Source: Rubritalea squalenifaciens DSM 18772 (GTDB lineage: Bacteria; Verrucomicrobiota; Verrucomicrobiia; Verrucomicrobiales; Akkermansiaceae). Taken from it: a stretch of DNA of 64,000 nucleotides. The stretch's first letter is position 1. Each line of letters starts with the position of its first letter. The DNA lies in NCBI RefSeq assembly GCF_900141815.1, contig NZ_FQYR01000004.1, forward strand, positions 1 through 64,000, given 5' to 3'. Made by a program: the position numbers and the translations under genes. The notes under the pieces are model-generated. The model was not told where the DNA came from and ran no database searches. It saw only the letters and a program-made list of their open reading frames with translations. Of the stretch, positions 42,958-52,680 are shown piece by piece.

Positions 42958-45900
42958 CTATTCAACGTAATTAAGTCGTATGAAGCCATTTTCTCCCTCT
43001 TCCATAGGAAGCATCGCTTTGATTTTCACCCTTTGAGAGGTAGACTCGAGAACCTCCTCGGTGATTCCTTCGGAAAGCCAGTCACTCATGTTTGAGCTAT
43101 GCTCGGGCACGATGTTGAGTGGGCTAACTGCGCCGATGTTCTTCCAGTAGATGATGCAGAGGCAGTCGTCAGTGAGATGGGACTCCACTTTGCCGTTGTC
43201 TGATGCATTCAGTGGATCAGAACCATGTAGGTATTCCTGAAGGTTAGTCAGTCCGTCCTTGTCTGGGTCATCGTAGTTGTTGATAGAAGCAGCAAGCTCA
43301 GAGCCGAAGTGGAGTTCTTTCCATGCGTCAAGAGTCTGTTCAAAGACTGCTGTCACCGTGCGGTCGGTAGCCATGGTGACTGATGCAACGCCTGTTGTGG
43401 TGTCTACGGAGTCAATTCCCTGCCATCCGGCAAAGCTCCAGCCAGGAGCGGCAGATGGTGTGAATTCCACAATGTCGCCAGTGTAGTATTGCGGTGCGCT
43501 GAGAGACTGGCTTAGTGATCCGTTACCTACTGTATTGATAGAAAGTAGGGAGACGGATGGCGTATTGGTAAGAGTGATGTCTCCAGGATTAGTTGAGTCT
43601 ACCACGATGTAATAGATTGTTCCTTTCTTTGCCTCAAAGCTCTTGGTGTCGCCCGCAGTGGATTCTTCCGTGACAGCAATCCATGGCCCTTCAGACTTGG
43701 TACCTCCTGCTGTGAGCGGCCAGCCTTTATAGACTGCGACACCTACACCTTGAGGGCCTGATGCTGAGATGGTGGTATTACCTGTGAATGGAGCTCTCCA
43801 TTTCCACCATACGCTGATCCCGCTACCGAAGCCGTGATCAATTGCACCAGCATCTCTGCTGCCATCGATTTCGAAGTGCTGAATGGTTGCGTTGGAGTTG
43901 TTGCCATTGGTTGAAAATGCGGGGTCAGTAACTACTATGGCATTAGAGATATGGTCGTTATCAGGATACACCACAAGCGAGATACTTCCTTGGTTGGTGG
44001 TGGTCGTATCCTTGGCATCCATCATGATGGTGAATACTTGACCAGCTTCGAAACTGATAGGGAAGGTGTAACTCTTCTTGGGAGAGGATGTTACGATGTC
44101 TGTTGTGCTGTAGACCTTTTCAAGAGTTTCGATGGAGTCGCCAAGGAATAAGGTAGCAAGTGCAGGACCGGTAGTGGCTGTAGTTGTGATCATGCCCTTA
44201 CCTGTGTGAGGGGCAGTCCACTGATACCAAGCACTGTGGGATCCTGTTTTATCTGATTTGAGATTTAGCTCATCCTCGAATTGTTCGCGTGTAGCGATGT
44301 TCATATCGATGATCGTGTATGAGCCGCCCAAGTCAGGGATGGTTATGGCGTCGGCAAAGTTGTCGTTATCTACGTCAAGTGTGCCATTAAGCAATAAATT
44401 GAGGTTCAGTTTACTACCGGTAGCGATTTTGCCGTTCAAGGATGGAATCGGTGTGGAGAAGCCATACAGGCGTGCAATAATCTCGCTGTAACCAGCTCCT
44501 GGGAACTGAGCGTAAGCAAGTGCTACTGCACCAGCCACCTGTGGGGTTGCCATGGATGTGCCGCTGTTTAGTTCATACTTGTCGTCACCAGTAAATGAGG
44601 TTGAGAGAATGTCCACACCGTGACCAGCAATATCAACCTTGGTTGCACCGTAGTTGGAGAATGTCGCGAGAGCGTCGTCATGATTGATTGCGGCAACTGA
44701 CACAATGTTGCCAAGATCGTAGTTCGCTGGAAAGCTGCCGGTAGTATCGTTGTTCGCTGCATCATTGCCTGCAGCAGCTACGAAAACCATGTTGTCATTC
44801 AAGCATCTCTGGATGGCTTCAAACGCAAGCTGATCCGCCTGAGGGCCTCCCAAACTTGCGTTGATGAGGTGGGCGCCTTTAGTACGGGCATATTCATAGC
44901 CGTCAACGATGTCTGAGTTTGTTCCCGTGCCATCAGCACCCAGTACTCGGCAAGTCATGAGTTGAACGTCCCAAGCGACACCAGTTACCCCAAGGCCGTT
45001 GTTACCAACAGCCCCGATAGTCCCTGCGACGTGCGTACCGTGGCCTTGTTCATCATCAGGGTTGGGATCGCCATCAACAGCATCAATACCCCATTCACTT
45101 GGGTTGGTAGGGTTTGTCCAAATGTTTGCGCTGAGGTCTTGGTGGGTGCGTCTGATACCAGTATCGACTACGGCTACCACGATGTCAGCTGCACTACTGC
45201 GAGTGTCCCATGCTTCAGGTGCATCGATGTCAGCATCGCTCGTGCCACCTGTCTGACCCGTATTGTCTAGTCCGTATACTTCACTGAAACGAGGATCGTT
45301 GGGGAAAGTGGCTGCGCTGTATCGAAGGTTGTCGTAGTCTGCAAATTTGACGAGATTGGGGAGATTCTTCTCGATCTTGGCGATGTTGATCTCGTGTGCA
45401 TTCGGAGCTGTATAGTTTTGTAGCTCAGCAATGAGGTAGTATGGACGTTGTTTACGGATTGTGTAGCCGAGGCCCTGTAATGCTTCGGCAACAACGCTTG
45501 GGTCAACATTGTCATTGAGGCCGACCGTAAGGTGATCTGCAACGGCACTTCTTGTCGTGCGAACGATAGTTTCTCCGGTATCAGGATCTGTGGTAACCAC
45601 CTCTTCGAAGAGGAGATTTGGGTACTTGAAGTTTGCCTTAACGAAACGGATACGTCTTCTGCTGCGCTCGGAAGCAGGATCTAGCCAGACCACTTTCTGA
45701 ACTTCCTGGACATCGAATCGCTTGGAGAGGTCAAGCCTTTCTTTTTGCACACTTGTTAAATTGCGTTGTTGAAATTCGGCAAGTTCCTTGCCTGTGACCT
45801 GCTGTAACATCTCTGGATTGTCACCCTCAGCCAGTTCTGGGGTGCTGACTTGTTGAGGTGATGAGCTCTCATGACCACTGGTGGCCTGGGGTGTGCCGAC

Positions 45901-45993
45901 CGGGGATTGAGGTGACGGATCGGAGCTTAACTTCCAGAGTACAAGACTCAGGAAGGCTCCGGATGCGAGAGTTACAATGAAGCGTTTTTTCAT
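42958..45993 (-). CDS. Large exported subtilisin-like serine protease with repeat domains
   Basis: A 1011-residue S8 protease when started at 45993 (signal-anchor MKKRFIVTLASGAFLSL). After a pro-region of about 235 residues the catalytic domain has Asp (VVAVVDTGI), His (GHGTHVAGTIG), oxyanion Asn (AAAGND) and Ser (NSGTSMATP), all intact. Beyond about 530 come two PPC-like/beta-sandwich repeats (NDNFADAI..., NDHISNAI...), an InlB-like B-repeat module (GWSFAGWQG) and a calcium-type segment (DDPDKDGLTNLQEYLHGSDP). Secreted and possibly surface-retained. The ABC exporter locus lies just upstream, 185 bp away; whether it exports this protease is unknown. Confidence 0.9.
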   Translation of the reverse strand: MKKRFIVTLASGAFLSLVLWKLSSDPSPQSPVGTPQATSGHESSSPQQVSTPELAEGDNPEMLQQVTGKELAEFQQRNLTSVQKERLDLSKRFDVQEVQKVVWLDPASERSRRRIRFVKANFKYPNLLFEEVVTTDPDTGETIVRTTRSAVADHLTVGLNDNVDPSVVAEALQGLGYTIRKQRPYYLIAELQNYTAPNAHEINIAKIEKNLPNLVKFADYDNLRYSAATFPNDPRFSEVYGLDNTGQTGGTSDADIDAPEAWDTRSSAADIVVAVVDTGIRRTHQDLSANIWTNPTNPSEWGIDAVDGDPNPDDEQGHGTHVAGTIGAVGNNGLGVTGVAWDVQLMTCRVLGADGTGTNSDIVDGYEYARTKGAHLINASLGGPQADQLAFEAIQRCLNDNMVFVAAAGNDAANNDTTGSFPANYDLGNIVSVAAINHDDALATFSNYGATKVDIAGHGVDILSTSFTGDDKYELNSGTSMATPQVAGAVALAYAQFPGAGYSEIIARLYGFSTPIPSLNGKIATGSKLNLNLLLNGTLDVDNDNFADAITIPDLGGSYTIIDMNIATREQFEDELNLKSDKTGSHSAWYQWTAPHTGKGMITTTATTGPALATLFLGDSIETLEKVYSTTDIVTSSPKKSYTFPISFEAGQVFTIMMDAKDTTTTNQGSISLVVYPDNDHISNAIVVTDPAFSTNGNNSNATIQHFEIDGSRDAGAIDHGFGSGISVWWKWRAPFTGNTTISASGPQGVGVAVYKGWPLTAGGTKSEGPWIAVTEESTAGDTKSFEAKKGTIYYIVVDSTNPGDITLTNTPSVSLLSINTVGNGSLSQSLSAPQYYTGDIVEFTPSAAPGWSFAGWQGIDSVDTTTGVASVTMATDRTVTAVFEQTLDAWKELHFGSELAASINNYDDPDKDGLTNLQEYLHGSDPLNASDNGKVESHLTDDCLCIIYWKNIGAVSPLNIVPEHSSNMSDWLSEGITEEVLESTSQRVKIKAMLPMEEGENGFIRLNYVE

Positions 45994-46178
45994 GTTATGT
46001 AGGCTTTGAAGGTGTGTCTGCCGTGTCACGATTTTCACGTGATCTCATAGTTTCTGATTGGAAGCTATTGAGGCAAAAGCGACATTGGCAAGAACATTAG
46101 AGGATACAGGTGCACCTTTGCACGCAAAAAAATTACAGAATCATCAGTCTAGCGTTCACCATTAGAGGTGATGGCTGC

Positions 46179-47330
46179 TTACTGCAGGATAAGGCCTGTT
46201 GGTTTTCTGAGTCCAAAAGCAACGGGGAGCATGGCCATGCCGACCCCTGCAATGCCGGCCAATAATATGATTTGAGCATCAGTACCTGGCAGGGTGATAG
46301 AGTCGGCGGGATTGAGGTCGAAGCCTGCCGAGCGTTCCTGGACTAATCGATAGATTGGTTTCCAGGTGATGAAGGAAAGGTATATGCCTAGAGAGACTAG
46401 GGTAAGATTTTCCAGAAATCCGTGTACGAGTAGTAGTAAGCGTGGTGTTCCAAAGCTTCTGAGTAGAGCTAGCAGATAGACTTCTTGGCGATATTCAAGC
46501 CAAGCAATGGTGCCTAAAATCAATGCTAGAATTAAACCGCAGCTCAGGACAATCCCTATCCGAAATGCTTGCTGAATTTGTTGAATCTTCTTAAGTCCTT
46601 GAAGGACTTGGAGTGCAGAAAATAGCTGGTAGTTGCGCTTTTCGATCCTATAGAATGCTTCTGCTCGCTCTACGAATTTTTCAACGTCTTCAATATTGTC
46701 GAAACGCGCATGAACATGAGCGGTGAAACCTTCTCTCAAGATGGGTAGAGCTATCTCGATGGGGATCGCGACTATTGTATCTTCATTCAATATTGCCTGT
46801 AGGCGTGGAGGTATGGATTTGGGTATCGCGGTTATTTGTTTACCGCCGAGCTGTATCGCTTCCTTGCTCTCCAGATTTTCAGCGTATTTAGATAATAGCC
46901 AGATTGTCGGAGCTTCTAGATCTTCTCTGTATGTATCAAGTTCAGGAAGGCTGCTGCCGTAGACGATAACAGGGATTTGTTTTTGGTGGCGCCTCCACTG
47001 GACAGTGGTAAAAATTTGGCGGATGTAGAGCACGTTATCCGGTGTATAGTAGTTGGCCCACATCTCTTCGTCTTCGATGCTCGTTTGAGCGCGTAAGCGA
47101 TTATCTAGGGAGATGGATTGCTCGGTAATGTATACGTCGAAGCTGTTACCTTCTTTGAGCTTCTGACGCATTTGAGCTTCAGATTCAGCAAAGAAAATAA
47201 GTACCAGAGTGGCTAATAGACCTAGGAGAAATGGGACAAGGATTTTGCTCAACGGCGAAATCGGATTTTCAAACCATCTCTTTAAGGTGTTCTTCCATAG
47301 GTAGGAAGGTATTAAAATCAAGGATTTCAT
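46179..47330 (-). CDS. FtsX/MacB-like ABC transporter permease
   Basis: A 383-residue inner-membrane protein with one N-terminal membrane helix (about 31-50), a large periplasmic domain (about 50-250) and three C-terminal helices (about 255-370), the topology of FtsX/MacB permeases that push substrates from the periplasm through a TolC channel. Its start codon lies 62 bases inside the end of the ATPase gene; no later ATG would keep the first helix. Last gene of the five-gene locus. Confidence 0.8.
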   Translation of the reverse strand: MKSLILIPSYLWKNTLKRWFENPISPLSKILVPFLLGLLATLVLIFFAESEAQMRQKLKEGNSFDVYITEQSISLDNRLRAQTSIEDEEMWANYYTPDNVLYIRQIFTTVQWRRHQKQIPVIVYGSSLPELDTYREDLEAPTIWLLSKYAENLESKEAIQLGGKQITAIPKSIPPRLQAILNEDTIVAIPIEIALPILREGFTAHVHARFDNIEDVEKFVERAEAFYRIEKRNYQLFSALQVLQGLKKIQQIQQAFRIGIVLSCGLILALILGTIAWLEYRQEVYLLALLRSFGTPRLLLLVHGFLENLTLVSLGIYLSFITWKPIYRLVQERSAGFDLNPADSITLPGTDAQIILLAGIAGVGMAMLPVAFGLRKPTGLILQ

Positions 47331-47919
47331 GGGCGATGGTTTCTAGGCGATGGTCGTGAGTAGCGATCAGGCATATGGCGTCACTAGGGATCTTGGCCTT
47401 CAGAGCATTAGAGATGACCGTTGTGTTAAGGTCATCAAGGCCAGAGGTCGGCTCGTCTAGTAAGATGATAGAAGGTGCTTTCGATAAAGCTCTGGCTATG
47501 GCTGCCCGCTGTTGCTGGCCACCTGAAAGTTGAGTGGGTTTCTTTTTTCGCAGAGGGTCCAAACCTAGGATGTGAATCCAATCATCGGCAATAGATTGGG
47601 GCTTAGATGCTAACTGCGCCGTGAGGCGTATGTTTCGTTCAACACTTGCCAGAGGGAGTAGGTTCAATTGCTGGAACACGAAGCCCACCTCATTGCGTAG
47701 ATAAGCTGAAGAGCTCCAACGGTGCTGAGTAGTCGTGGATATAGTGCCTTTTTGTGGTTTGATGAGTGACGCGATGAGACGTAGCAAGGTGCTTTTGCCA
47801 CAACCTGAAAAGCCGCACAGAAGTGTGATGCCAGGCTTGGCTTCAAAATCAAAATTCTCAAAGACGGGAGTCTGGCTGCCTGGATAACGGTATGTAAGGT
47901 TATTAATGCTTATTTCCAT
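47269..47919 (-). CDS. ABC transporter ATPase (LolD/MacB-like)
   Basis: A 216-residue ATPase: Walker A CGFSGCGKST near 36-45, Q-loop VFQQLNLLPLASV, signature LSGGQQQR, Walker B IILLDEP, and H-loop ATHDH. The VFQQ-LNLLP and 'TSGLD' wording places it with the MacB/LolD type, which pair with FtsX-like permeases. Overlaps the preceding adaptor gene by 17 bases and the permease gene by 62 bases, so the locus is tightly coupled. Confidence 0.88.
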   Translation of the reverse strand: MEISINNLTYRYPGSQTPVFENFDFEAKPGITLLCGFSGCGKSTLLRLIASLIKPQKGTISTTTQHRWSSSAYLRNEVGFVFQQLNLLPLASVERNIRLTAQLASKPQSIADDWIHILGLDPLRKKKPTQLSGGQQQRAAIARALSKAPSIILLDEPTSGLDDLNTTVISNALKAKIPSDAICLIATHDHRLETIAHEILDFNTFLPMEEHLKEMV

Positions 47920-49057
47920 CGTCCTTGATTACAGCAAGAGTTTTTGGGCCAATATGGAGTAGTTTGTAGCCAGGGTATAAGTGCTTAATCAGGCCTGGCC
48001 AGCCCTCAGTCTGGAGGACTTTTGGGGCTGTGAGCGCGATTTGGTTCTTTTTGATCACGTAGCAATCTTCTTCCAGGGTAAGGTAGAGAAAAATGGTTCG
48101 TGTTTCACCGGAGTTTTTTGCCGCAAATTCGGAATGCTTCTCAGGAATGGTGAAGATATGAAAATCTCGAATGGCTCCACCAGTGTCCTTGGTACGTAGC
48201 TCTTTGTATTTAGCTCTGATGAGTTGCCTGCTCACGCCATCGTCCACCATCGCGATCAGCTTGCTGCGATCATGTGAGTTAAAAGCCGGATTCCGATTGG
48301 TGACTTCGATTTCGTAGTGGGAGTCGTTTGTGATGGACGCGTAGAGTTTGTTAATCTCTACCCACTGAGGTTTGTTGACGAAATTGGGGTCTTGGGTCTC
48401 ATCCAGTGAGATGGTGAGGGTGCCTTGGAAGTCGGCCTTGAGGTGGGAGCGTTTCTCCAGTTTTTCGTGAGCTCTGATTTTTCTATCCAAGGACAAGGTG
48501 AGTTCTTCGGATTTTAGTTGAAGCTCGCTTTCTAGGTTTTCTGGCTTGATTGACTTTTGCAGGCGAGCTTCCTGCTCGTCTAGCTTGGTCAAGGCTTCAC
48601 GAATTTTGTCTTTGAGTTTATCTGGCAGAGAAGAATTCTCCAGTGACGCTTTCAACTCGATGCGTTGTAACTTTAAGGCCTCAAGATTAAGGAGCTGTTT
48701 GTCGATGAAGGCTTGTTGTTCCTCTTGCAGATCATCGAGAGCTTTGCTGACTTTCTTTTTTTCCAGTTCTAGGGCACGAGATTCGAGATCTAGTTGATCT
48801 TTGTCAATGATTGCCCAGGTCTCACCTTCTTGCAGTTCAGCTCCATTGGGTTTGAGGAATGTGATATATCCTTCCGAGAGGGAGCGATACTGTTTCAGGT
48901 TAGCTGGTTGGATAAGCCCGTCTTCTAGGGATAGCCATATCTTTCTGGATGTAGGATACTCTTGAATTGATTTGGAGGTCACATCCTCGGCCCGCAGCAT
49001 TGGTTGTGTGCCGAAAGTGGAAATCAGAGCTAAACTAGTTAAGAGTGATCTTAGCAT
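47903..49057 (-). CDS. Periplasmic adaptor (HlyD/MacA-like) with long coiled coil
   Basis: A 384-residue protein started at 49057, seven bases after the TolC-like gene's stop. It has a signal peptide (about 1-24), a lipoyl-like half near 40-80 (YITFLKPNGAELQEGETWA), a long charged coiled coil (about 85-200) of the periplasmic-hairpin type, and beta-barrel-like C-terminal strands. Such adaptors join an inner-membrane ABC permease to an outer-membrane channel. It has no N-terminal anchor beyond the signal peptide. Confidence 0.72.
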   Translation of the reverse strand: MLRSLLTSLALISTFGTQPMLRAEDVTSKSIQEYPTSRKIWLSLEDGLIQPANLKQYRSLSEGYITFLKPNGAELQEGETWAIIDKDQLDLESRALELEKKKVSKALDDLQEEQQAFIDKQLLNLEALKLQRIELKASLENSSLPDKLKDKIREALTKLDEQEARLQKSIKPENLESELQLKSEELTLSLDRKIRAHEKLEKRSHLKADFQGTLTISLDETQDPNFVNKPQWVEINKLYASITNDSHYEIEVTNRNPAFNSHDRSKLIAMVDDGVSRQLIRAKYKELRTKDTGGAIRDFHIFTIPEKHSEFAAKNSGETRTIFLYLTLEEDCYVIKKNQIALTAPKVLQTEGWPGLIKHLYPGYKLLHIGPKTLAVIKDDGNKH

Positions 49058-49064
49058 AGTGTGT

Positions 49065-50366
49065 TTACCATTTAGTGTCATCCCAGACCCAAAGTTGGAT
49101 GTCGAGTTGTGTGATTTGTTTTTCAAGGCTCTCAAGTTCTTTCTGGGCGCTTTGATAAGTTCTGATTTGTTGACTTACCAAGGCTGGTAGGGCGACGGTG
49201 TCTGCTGATAGGCCAGTATTCACCTGCTTTCTTATTGTCTCCCGTCTCTGGATGAGTCTTTTGTAGAGAGCTTTGGTGGATTCCAGTCGAGAGATTTCAG
49301 ATTCCATACTCAGGAGTAGCTGGTCACGGCTGGTTTTTGCCCGGAAGTTAGCGTTCCTGATATTTTCTGTGCTGAAGATATCGGTGAGATCAATGGATTT
49401 AGAAAGTCCTGTGAATAGCTCGTAATCAGCGGCATTGAATTGGAAGTTCTGCTCGCTGTTATTGCTGTAGAGTTGCGGGGAGGTCATGCCGACTGAGATG
49501 GAAGGAAGGCGAGATATCTGAGCATCCAGCTTGCTGATGAGTATGCCTTCTATTTGAATGGCTTGGAGTTTGAGGCCGATAAGGCCATAGCCGTTCTTGA
49601 AGGAGAGTTTATCGATTTTCTTTTCGTAGGAGATTTTTGGGATCGCGCCAGTGAGTTTCCAGTTTTTGCCTGGAGTGTTCAGCATCGAGTTGGTTGAGAC
49701 GCGTAGTCTTTCTCTGGCGTTAATGACTTGTGTTTTGCCTGCTTCAAGTGTCTCAATAGCTGTGATGAGCTTGTTTGGACTCAGAGATTCCAAGGACTTT
49801 CCCAGTTCAATAAGTTCTTGAGTGCGCCTCTCAAGTTCTTGATGCTGGATGAAAAGGGAATAAAGTTGAATCACGAGCTGGCGGCGCTGTATTTCCAGTT
49901 GATGTTTCGACTGGATCTCAAGCAGAGCGATCGAGTATAGCTGTGAGTAAAACTGAACAGGATTGGGAATGTTCAGGCTAGACGCAATGTTTAGGGATAG
50001 GTCATCGCTGGTGATATCTGCGATTTCATCTATCGAGCTGCTGATATTCACGTAAGTGAATACTCTAGGTACGAGGCCTTTCCAGAGTTTACTGCGTCTC
50101 TGTGTAGTCTGGTAGTATGAAAACTGCTGGCTTTTATAATTCAGATTACGCTCCTGCGCCATCTTGACGGCTTCGTTCCATCGGAGCGAAGTATAGTCTT
50201 GTGAGAATACTTTGCTCTTTAGGTCAGCGTGAGCAGCTTGTTGGTCCAATTGGTGAGCATTCAAACGCTCACTCAGGCGAGAATCAACACAAGCTGGGAG
50301 AGAAAAAAGAAAGATGCACGACAGGGCTGTCGTGCATCTGAGACTTTTGGAGAGAGAACTCACCAT
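49065..50366 (-). CDS. TolC-like outer-membrane efflux lipoprotein
   Basis: A 433-residue protein with a lipobox (LFSLPAC, Cys near 26) and helix-rich halves typical of OEP/TolC: long helices near 35-75, 150-215 and 330-430, and two beta-strand hairpins. It would form the outer-membrane exit duct for the exporter. Follows the lipoprotein gene by 30 bases and precedes the adaptor gene by seven. Confidence 0.72.
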   Translation of the reverse strand: MVSSLSKSLRCTTALSCIFLFSLPACVDSRLSERLNAHQLDQQAAHADLKSKVFSQDYTSLRWNEAVKMAQERNLNYKSQQFSYYQTTQRRSKLWKGLVPRVFTYVNISSSIDEIADITSDDLSLNIASSLNIPNPVQFYSQLYSIALLEIQSKHQLEIQRRQLVIQLYSLFIQHQELERRTQELIELGKSLESLSPNKLITAIETLEAGKTQVINARERLRVSTNSMLNTPGKNWKLTGAIPKISYEKKIDKLSFKNGYGLIGLKLQAIQIEGILISKLDAQISRLPSISVGMTSPQLYSNNSEQNFQFNAADYELFTGLSKSIDLTDIFSTENIRNANFRAKTSRDQLLLSMESEISRLESTKALYKRLIQRRETIRKQVNTGLSADTVALPALVSQQIRTYQSAQKELESLEKQITQLDIQLWVWDDTKW

Positions 50367-50396
50367 CTAATAATTCGGTGAAGTCAATCTGACTGG

Positions 50397-51533
50397 TTAT
50401 CGGACGTTTCTGGTGTCGCGGACTGTGAAGAAGCCGGTTTCACCAGCCATGTCTCCACCTTTGATTTCGTAGAAACCAGTTGCGCGTTGAATCAGTTCAT
50501 CAATATCGCCTGATTCTTTGGTGCGGAAGTTGAGGCGATATTTATTGTTGTAAATAAGACTGTCACGGATGATGAATTCACCATCATCAGTACCTGGGAT
50601 TTTCTCATAGGTGTATGTGCCAGCTCCGATTTCTGTGACGTTGTCATCGTCAAAGATGGTGGCAATACCTGTTTCGGTGAATGATGGGTCGATCTCGAAC
50701 GGATCGTTTGCACAAGTGACACTGAATGGCTCAATAGCTGGGTTGTCAGGAGTAAAGAAGATGGTTCTTTCATCCAAGGAGTCGAGAGCAATCTGGCTGT
50801 TTTGTCTGTCAACATCTAGGATGTCATAGTTGGTCTCAACTGGTGAACCGTCAAATTTAACGATGTTGCCGTCCATGAAGTAGGTGGCACCTTGAATTGT
50901 GGTGATTAATCCTGGTGCAGGCTGCCATCCAAAGAGGGGGCTGTATTGATAGGTGCTAAACTCTTGGTTATCAAGGAGCTCGTTAGGTGCTACCCGCATT
51001 TGAATGTTCGTGAGGAAGTTCCCATCAGAAGAGAAGGTAACGAAGTAGTTTGTGGTACTCTTGTACGCTGTTGTTTGTGAGTAATAACGAATACGGACCT
51101 GTGGGGATGAATCTGATGGGTGGATATAGCCGGCATCAGAACAGATAACCTGAAGGAGTCCTGTGTTCCTGTTGATCGCGGTGTATCTGTAGGTGATCTC
51201 CGCTGTAGATTCAGGGTAGTTCACGCTGAAGAATGTACCACTGAGCATCTGTCTGGTGACAATAGGCTCAGTTTGGCTGTAAATAAGTGCACCTTCTTCG
51301 AAATCGCCATTATTCACCGCAGATTCAGATAAGGCTGAACGGTAGAACTCTAGAGATGCGGCTCTGTCGTCGAGTTCGAGTCTGAGGCCGGATAGAGATT
51401 TAGGACGAATAGTGATTTCGCTACCACTGCCACCAACGCCACCGCCACAGTTTGTAATCGTCAGGGAGGAAGCAATTACTGCAGAAGCGGCACACAGCTT
51501 ACAGAATGATTTAATGAGTTTTAAAGGTTTCAT
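50397..51533 (-). CDS. Lipoprotein of unknown function, first gene of the exporter locus
   Basis: Start 51533 (MKPLKLIKSF) is chosen for its signal sequence. The lipobox ITNC is followed by a Gly/Ser-rich CGGGVGGSGSE leader. The mature protein (about 350 residues) is a chain of beta strands with Thr/Asn/Tyr-rich segments and no catalytic motif I can see. Because it leads an operon for a tripartite exporter it could be a cargo, a surface-displayed product or an assembly factor. I do not recognise the family. Confidence 0.62.
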   Translation of the reverse strand: MKPLKLIKSFCKLCAASAVIASSLTITNCGGGVGGSGSEITIRPKSLSGLRLELDDRAASLEFYRSALSESAVNNGDFEEGALIYSQTEPIVTRQMLSGTFFSVNYPESTAEITYRYTAINRNTGLLQVICSDAGYIHPSDSSPQVRIRYYSQTTAYKSTTNYFVTFSSDGNFLTNIQMRVAPNELLDNQEFSTYQYSPLFGWQPAPGLITTIQGATYFMDGNIVKFDGSPVETNYDILDVDRQNSQIALDSLDERTIFFTPDNPAIEPFSVTCANDPFEIDPSFTETGIATIFDDDNVTEIGAGTYTYEKIPGTDDGEFIIRDSLIYNNKYRLNFRTKESGDIDELIQRATGFYEIKGGDMAGETGFFTVRDTRNVR

Positions 51534-51633
51534 GGGATGAAGTAGGTATAAACCCAAACGAGGGCTGATAACGCGAGGAGTTAAGGTGTCTGGCCTGCTC
51601 GCGTCAATAAGATTTTTGGGAACGCAGAATTGT

Positions 51634-52611
51634 TTACAGGATCAGCATGCAGTCTCCATAACTAAAGAATCTGTAACGGTTTTCGACAGCTTCCTTATAG
51701 GCGCGGAGTGTAAAATCACGCCCGGCAAAAGCAGAGACTAACATGATCAGCGTGGACTTGGGCAGGTGGAAGTTCGTGAGCAGTCTGTCGACTTGTTTGA
51801 ATTCAAAGCCAGGGTTGATGAAGATGTCTGTTTCTCCTTCTGCCTCAGTGAGTAAGTTCTGCTTTCTGCCAAGGGATTCCAGGACGCGGGTGACCGTAGT
51901 ACCCACGGCGGTGACACTTTTTGCCTTGTTGATGGTTTTGGCCGATTCTTTGGAAAGGTAGTAGCGCTCAGCGTGCATCTTGTGGTCGGTAATGAATTCA
52001 GCCATAACGGGTCTGAAGGTTCCGATGCCGACGTGAAGGGTGAGGAAAGTGTGCGGAAACTTCTCTAAGTAGTCAGGGGTGAAGTGGAGTCCAGCTGTGG
52101 GGGCGGCAATGGCGCCTTCTTCCTTAGCGAAAGTGGTCTGGTAGCGGTCACGGTCCTCAGGTTCGGCATCGCGGCCCATGTAATGAGGGAGGGCAAGCTT
52201 GCCATAGGTATCCAGATCGACCGGTTTGTCCCACTCGATGATGCGGTTGCCGTCTGGCAGGGTTTCGAGAACGGTACCGGTGGACTCACCGACTTCCACA
52301 GTGCGGCCTGGTTTCATCTTTTTACCAGGGCGAACCATGCAGGTCCACTGGGTAGCGGACTGGCGGTCAACGACAACGAGTTCGATCTTGCCGTCATTGG
52401 AGAAGACGCGGGCAGGGATGACCTTGGTGTTGTTGAGCACAAGGAGGTCTTCAGGGGTGAAGTATTCATGAAGGTCGGAGAACTGGCGGTGCTCGATGGT
52501 CTGGGTGTCCCGGTGCAGTACGAGCATGCGCGAGCCGATTCGGTTTTCCAGCGGTTGGCTGGCGATCAGCTCTTCGGGGAGGTGGTAGTCGAAGTCATCC
52601 GTGCGAAGCAT
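51634..52611 (-). CDS. queA: S-adenosylmethionine:tRNA ribosyltransferase-isomerase
   Basis: It makes epoxyqueuosine at the wobble base of certain tRNAs by transferring the ribosyl part of SAM to preQ1. The 325-residue sequence has the family's opening DFDYHLPEELIASQP, the NNTKVIPAR motif near 60, and GTTVTRVLES and FHLPKSTLIMLVSAFAG near the end. Divergent from the glycosidase-glycosyltransferase gene with about 70 bp between. Confidence 0.97.
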   Translation of the reverse strand: MLRTDDFDYHLPEELIASQPLENRIGSRMLVLHRDTQTIEHRQFSDLHEYFTPEDLLVLNNTKVIPARVFSNDGKIELVVVDRQSATQWTCMVRPGKKMKPGRTVEVGESTGTVLETLPDGNRIIEWDKPVDLDTYGKLALPHYMGRDAEPEDRDRYQTTFAKEEGAIAAPTAGLHFTPDYLEKFPHTFLTLHVGIGTFRPVMAEFITDHKMHAERYYLSKESAKTINKAKSVTAVGTTVTRVLESLGRKQNLLTEAEGETDIFINPGFEFKQVDRLLTNFHLPKSTLIMLVSAFAGRDFTLRAYKEAVENRYRFFSYGDCMLIL

Positions 52612-52680
52612 GAGGGAGGTTTATGCCGTAAATTGTAAATTTAAAATTCAAAATTGCCTGTTAGTTGACGTAGAGTCCTA

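Noticed and set aside
46039-46178. A terminator between the permease and protease genes
   Set aside because: Only a four-base stem is present with a poor position relative to the T-run, so cotranscription cannot be ruled in or out.
51579-51607. A sigma-70 promoter (TTGACG, 17 bases, TTAACT) upstream of the exporter operon
   Set aside because: The -35 is good but the -10 matches only three of six consensus bases.
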